The notes below the pieces were generated by a model. It searched no databases. It saw nothing but the letters and a program-made list of their open reading frames with translations, and was not told the DNA's origin. A stretch of DNA of 8,392 nucleotides from assembly GCA_024640205.1 (NCBI GenBank), contig JAHEFL010000052.1, positions 1 to 8,392 on the forward strand. The letters run 5' to 3'. Source of the stretch: Flavobacteriales bacterium. GTDB taxonomy: Bacteria > Bacteroidota > Bacteroidia > Flavobacteriales_F > PHOS-HE28. A program made the translations under genes and the position numbers. The first letter of the stretch is position 1. Each line of letters begins with the position of its first letter. Shown one piece after another: positions 5,171 to 8,392 of this stretch.

Positions 5171-7852
5171 ATGAAATATCTTCGCCCGTTCGCAGTTATC
5201 CCTGCCAGAACGGTGCGCGCTCGCCACACATACAGTCCCCTCGCCTGGTCCATTATCCTGGTCGTCCTGCTCGGTACGGGCTGCTCGCAGGAAAAGGACG
5301 CCTTTCTGAACCGGACCTACCACCGGTTGACATCCCGTGATAACGGCTGGTTCAACGCCAATGAGAAGTTGAAGGAAGTGGTCACCGGGATCGAGGACAA
5401 CCACATCGACGACTTTGACGAGGTACTGCCTTTGTTCATCTATGGCAGCGAAGGTGAGGCGCGGAACGCCATTCCCGAGTTGGAGAAATGCATCGAGAAA
5501 TGTTCCCTGGTGATCGAGCGTCACAGTATGGACATCAAGGGGGAGGAGAAGAACACCTGGATGGATGACGCTTGGTTCGTGATCGCCAAAAGCAACTTTT
5601 ATAAGCGCAATTATTACGAGGCTGAGCGTGGGTTCAGCTACATCAGCCGCCGTTTCAAGGGACAGAACCGGCAACACGAAAGCATGGTCTGGCTGGCACG
5701 AACGGCCATCGAACTGGAGCAGTTCGCGAAGGCGCAAAGCGCTTTGGACAATGTGCGCGGAGAGAAGGTGCTACCCAAGAAATTCGACCACGCGGAGTTG
5801 AGCGCCGTACAGGCCGAACTGGATCTCAAAAGAGGAAAGGTGGATGACGCCATCATTCACCTGGAGCATGCGGTCTCCATCGTCAAGCGGAAACGTGAAC
5901 GGGTGCGGTGGGCTTTCATTCTTGCCCAGTTGTACGAAATGAAAGGGCACGAGGAGAAGGCGATCAAGCAATACGCGGCCGTGGTGAAGATGGGGCCTCC
6001 GTACGAGCTTGCCTTCCACGCACAGATCAATCAAGCCCTGGCATTCAGCAAGGGCAGCACCAAGGTCCTGCGCCAGAAGTTGAACCGGATGCTGCGCGAT
6101 GATAAGCATGTGGATCATTTCGATATGATCCACTACGCGCTGGCCGACCTGGACCTGAAGGACAGGGACAAACCTGCTGCCATCGCGAACCTGGAAACCA
6201 GTGCCCAGGTCAGTACCACGGATACCAGGCAAAAGGCCAAATCTTGGATGAAGCTCGCGGACCTCTATTTCGACGACCGGATCTATGCCAGCGCACAGGC
6301 GTATTACGACAGTACCCGCACCCTCTTGCCGGAGGAGCACATCCGGTTCGCAGAGGTCGTGACCCGTGCTGAAGTGCTTGGCGAACTGGTGGAGCAACTC
6401 GCGATCATCGAGTTGGAGGATAGCTTGCAGGAACTGAGCGGTCTCGATGAAAAGGAGCTTGAGAAGCGCATTCGTGGAATGATCCGTGATAAGGAGCGCG
6501 AAGAAGCGGAAAAGGAGCAACGTGAAGCGGAAGCACGTGCCTTGGCCGAAGCCGATCCCGAGGCGCGCCCTTCCAGTCCGGCACCAAGAAGCGGGGGCAG
6601 CGGAAATTGGTATTTCTATGACCCCCAACAAGTATCACGCGGAACAACGGATTTCCGGAAGCGCTGGGGCACCAGAAAGAACGAGGATGACTGGCGCAGG
6701 AAGGACAAGAGCGGCAGTGCCTTGGCCGAAAGCGTGGAGGAGGAGGGCATGGAAATGCTCGAGGAGGCGATCCGCGACAAGGAAAAGGGGGGTGAGGAAT
6801 GGCGGGAACTTTCCTTCTATACCAAGGACATTCCGAAGGATGACTCGGCGATCGAAGCAAGCAATGCACGCATTTGCAATGCCCTGTACATATGCGGCAT
6901 GATCTACAAGGAGCAGTTGAAGGACACCGATAATGCGATCGAGAGTTTCGAGAACCTGAACAGCCGCTTCGACGAATGCAAATACACGCCGGAGAGTTTC
7001 TATCAACTCTACCGGATCTATCTGGAGAAGGAGCAGGTGGAGAACTACTTCGCCATGGATGGCATGGGCTCGGATTATTATGCGAACATCATCCTGGATC
7101 GCTATCCGGACTCGGAGTTCGCACGGCTCGTCCGCGACCCGAACATCCTGCAGGCTGATGAGGCTCGCCGACTGGTGGAGGAAGCAGCATACAAGGAGGT
7201 CTACGATCGTTATCGGAGCTATATGTACAGCTCGGTGATCTCCTCCTGTAACAGGGTGATCAATGATGAGCCCAGGAACCACTACCAGGCGAAATACCAC
7301 ATGCTCAGGGCGATGGCCATAGGAGGGCTTCGCGATGGCTCCGGATTCCGCAATGCCCTGGTCGAGATCACGACCAAATTCCCGGGGACCGATGAGGCCA
7401 AGGCGGCTTCGGAATTGCTTGCCACATTGGGTGCAGGTGAAAGCAGTTCATCCTCCGGCACTCCCGACCCACCAAGCAGCCCTTTCAAAAAGGAGCAAGG
7501 GAAGCACTACTTCGCATTGATCGTCACGAACAGCGGCAACGACATGACGACCATCAAAGCCCGGTTGGCTGATTTCAATTTCAGCTTCTTTGGACAAGCC
7601 GGCATGGAATTCACCAATAATTTCCTGGACCCCGAACACCAGATCATACTGGCCAGTTTCTTCACCTCCAAGGTCAAGGCCATGGAGTTCTATGACCTGT
7701 TCGTGAATGATGCAGCCACGTTGGCCGGTATCAACGACCAAGGGTTCCCGGCCTTTGCGATCAGCCCTGCCAACTACACGGAATTGTTCAAGAACAAGGA
7801 TGTGGAAGGATACTCCTCGTTCTTTTCGGCGAATTATCTCCAAGGCCAATAA
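5171..7852 (+). CDS. sprE: Type IX secretion system periplasmic lipoprotein SprE/PorW
   Basis: A TPR-rich lipoprotein required for T9SS function and, in gliding species, for motility (SprE in Flavobacterium, PorW in Porphyromonas); it is thought to connect the inner-membrane motor with the outer-membrane parts. From ATG 5171 it has 893 residues, close to known SprE. Features in order: a signal sequence with lipobox LGTGC (lipid-anchored C38); RLTSRDNGWFNANEKL (52-67) and ERHSMDI plus EKN-x-x-MDDAW (116-135), both family-typical; TPR-like helical pairs near 131-162, 245-276, 357-387 and 570-600; a highly charged probable coiled coil (about 425-461); the hallmark NWYFYDPQQV followed by FRKRWGTRKNEDDWR (479-509); and a C-terminal domain (777-891) from HYFALIV to NYTELFKNKDVEGYSSFF. 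The start is uncertain: ATG 5153 adds six residues, GTG 5213 would shorten an unusually long n-region, and the open frame extends to 4904 but overlaps the M23 gene there. No Shine-Dalgarno or downstream intrinsic terminator is clear. Confidence 0.92.
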   Translation: MKYLRPFAVIPARTVRARHTYSPLAWSIILVVLLGTGCSQEKDAFLNRTYHRLTSRDNGWFNANEKLKEVVTGIEDNHIDDFDEVLPLFIYGSEGEARNAIPELEKCIEKCSLVIERHSMDIKGEEKNTWMDDAWFVIAKSNFYKRNYYEAERGFSYISRRFKGQNRQHESMVWLARTAIELEQFAKAQSALDNVRGEKVLPKKFDHAELSAVQAELDLKRGKVDDAIIHLEHAVSIVKRKRERVRWAFILAQLYEMKGHEEKAIKQYAAVVKMGPPYELAFHAQINQALAFSKGSTKVLRQKLNRMLRDDKHVDHFDMIHYALADLDLKDRDKPAAIANLETSAQVSTTDTRQKAKSWMKLADLYFDDRIYASAQAYYDSTRTLLPEEHIRFAEVVTRAEVLGELVEQLAIIELEDSLQELSGLDEKELEKRIRGMIRDKEREEAEKEQREAEARALAEADPEARPSSPAPRSGGSGNWYFYDPQQVSRGTTDFRKRWGTRKNEDDWRRKDKSGSALAESVEEEGMEMLEEAIRDKEKGGEEWRELSFYTKDIPKDDSAIEASNARICNALYICGMIYKEQLKDTDNAIESFENLNSRFDECKYTPESFYQLYRIYLEKEQVENYFAMDGMGSDYYANIILDRYPDSEFARLVRDPNILQADEARRLVEEAAYKEVYDRYRSYMYSSVISSCNRVINDEPRNHYQAKYHMLRAMAIGGLRDGSGFRNALVEITTKFPGTDEAKAASELLATLGAGESSSSSGTPDPPSSPFKKEQGKHYFALIVTNSGNDMTTIKARLADFNFSFFGQAGMEFTNNFLDPEHQIILASFFTSKVKAMEFYDLFVNDAATLAGINDQGFPAFAISPANYTELFKNKDVEGYSSFFSANYLQGQ

Positions 7853-7943
7853 AGCCTGGGGGGCTGATACGGGCACTGAACGCCGGTTGAAGTAGCATCC
7901 GGTCAAAGGATACCCTATCTTACGATACTCCGAGATCGTATTG
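7853..7943 (+). promoter_or_regulatory. Intergenic gap with a 6-bp hairpin just ahead of the next start codon
   Basis: The 91-bp gap between the SprE stop and the FG-GAP start contains TACGAT (7921-7926) and ATCGTA (7935-7940), a perfect 6-bp inverted repeat with an 8-nt loop that ends 3 nt before the ATG at 7944. Weaker possible stems are AGCC/GGCT (7853-7856/7862-7865) and CCGG/CCGG near 7880-7900. None is followed by a T-run, so none is a good intrinsic terminator for sprE. The hairpin occupies the position of a ribosome-binding site, so it could lower translation or be an operator; it could also be chance. Confidence 0.3.
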
Positions 7944-8392
7944 ATGCGCTATCCTATCATTAGCATATCACTATTGTTTCTTTCACATGAGCCTCTCAAG
8001 GCTCAATTCATTACGTCCAATGAAATCCTTGGCGAATTGATGTACAATGACGGAGGCACTGAAACGGGCAAAGCAATTAGCATTTATGATATAGACCACA
8101 ACGGTTGGGATGATATTACGATTTCCAGAGGGGATCAAGATCCGCTCGTACTGTTGAACGATAATGGCGTATTGAATCCCGCGCCCTTCAACTTTCCAAA
8201 TGATCCTGCTGGCTTCGTCAACATGCTTCTTTGGGCTGATATTGATAACGATGGTGATGCGGACCTTCTTGTGTCGAGAGCCTACGCACCGATCCAATTG
8301 TGGCGGAATAATGGAAATTGGCAATTCGAGAATATTGCTTCGACCTCAGGACTCGAACAATCAATTTTCGATCATAAGGGTGCTGCATTCTG
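7944..8392 (+). CDS. Secreted FG-GAP/VCBS-repeat protein (CRTAC1/UnbV-like), 5' part only
   Basis: The first 149 codons of a secreted beta-propeller protein; the frame is open to the right edge. Residues 1-20 are a signal peptide (core IISISLLFLS, likely cleavage after LKA). Two FG-GAP/VCBS repeats follow, each with a DxDxDG-like calcium-binding loop: SIYDIDHNGWDDITIS (46-61; D49, D51, N53, D57) and LWADIDNDGDADLLVS (96-111; D99, D101, D103, D105, D107). The phrase LWRNNGNWQFENIASTSGL (119-137) matches the LxRNNGxGxFxxVTxxSGL pattern of CRTAC1/ASPIC-UnbV-like proteins. Such proteins in Bacteroidota are often long and end in a T9SS sorting domain, but that part is outside the window. G+C in its lines is about 42-48%, against 57-60% in sampled lines of sprE, with many A/T-ending codons (ATT, GAT, AAT). 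The ATG is chosen because it gives a clean signal peptide. The ligand or enzymatic role is unknown. Confidence 0.85.
   Translation, partial: MRYPIISISLLFLSHEPLKAQFITSNEILGELMYNDGGTETGKAISIYDIDHNGWDDITISRGDQDPLVLLNDNGVLNPAPFNFPNDPAGFVNMLLWADIDNDGDADLLVSRAYAPIQLWRNNGNWQFENIASTSGLEQSIFDHKGAAF

Noticed and set aside
5771..6631. A 286-codon minus-strand open frame inside sprE
   Set aside because: It is antisense to well-matched SprE TPR sequence, has no family motif, and is rich in residues typical of reverse-complemented coding DNA.
1..8392. CRISPR array, insertion sequence, tRNA/rRNA, integrase, toxin-antitoxin or defence island
   Set aside because: No regularly spaced repeats, transposase or integrase motifs, tRNA cloverleaf or small paired genes were seen; all sizeable segments are accounted for by the listed genes.

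Overview
The window comes from the chromosome of a member of the Bacteroidota. The evidence is a nearly complete SprE/PorW lipoprotein of the type IX secretion system (T9SS), which is restricted to this phylum, and a secreted protein ending in a T9SS type A sorting domain. Most starts also lack a clear Shine-Dalgarno sequence, as is usual in Bacteroidota. Sample lines inside the genes are about 57-60% G+C, high for the phylum. This would fit some uncultured high-GC Flavobacteriales-like lineages, but the genus cannot be told from the sequence.

Layout from left to right. The minus strand at the left edge (219 down to 1) carries the first 73 codons of the tRNA t6A enzyme L-threonylcarbamoyladenylate synthase (Sua5/TsaC). 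Diverging from it is a polytopic GT-C type glycosyltransferase (247-1725, +). Its 3' end overlaps by 11 bp the 3' end of a convergent GEVED-domain T9SS cargo protein (1715-2503, -). Upstream of that gene and on the same strand are a GH3-family acyl-amide synthetase (2583-4085, -) and a membrane-anchored M23 endopeptidase (4168-5070, -). These three minus-strand genes are 79-82 bp apart and may be one transcription unit. Diverging from the M23 gene is the large SprE/PorW lipoprotein gene (5171-7852, +). The right edge holds the start of a secreted FG-GAP/VCBS repeat protein (7944 onward, +), whose DNA is clearly more AT-rich (about 46% G+C).

Functional reading. The centre of the window is about the cell envelope: SprE/PorW is a periplasmic link in the T9SS, the M23 enzyme is expected to cut peptidoglycan crosslinks, and two flanking genes encode secreted proteins, one with a recognisable T9SS sorting signal. 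Sua5 and the glycosyltransferase look like unrelated neighbours. No RNA gene, CRISPR array, insertion sequence, integrase or defence module was seen. I found no convincing undescribed system. The main points for follow-up are the SprE-M23-GH3 linkage, the unassigned role of bacterial GH3, inverted repeats just ahead of two start codons, and the composition shift at the right edge. No stretch longer than 300 bases lacks a gene; the longest gap is about 100 bp, between the M23 and SprE starts.
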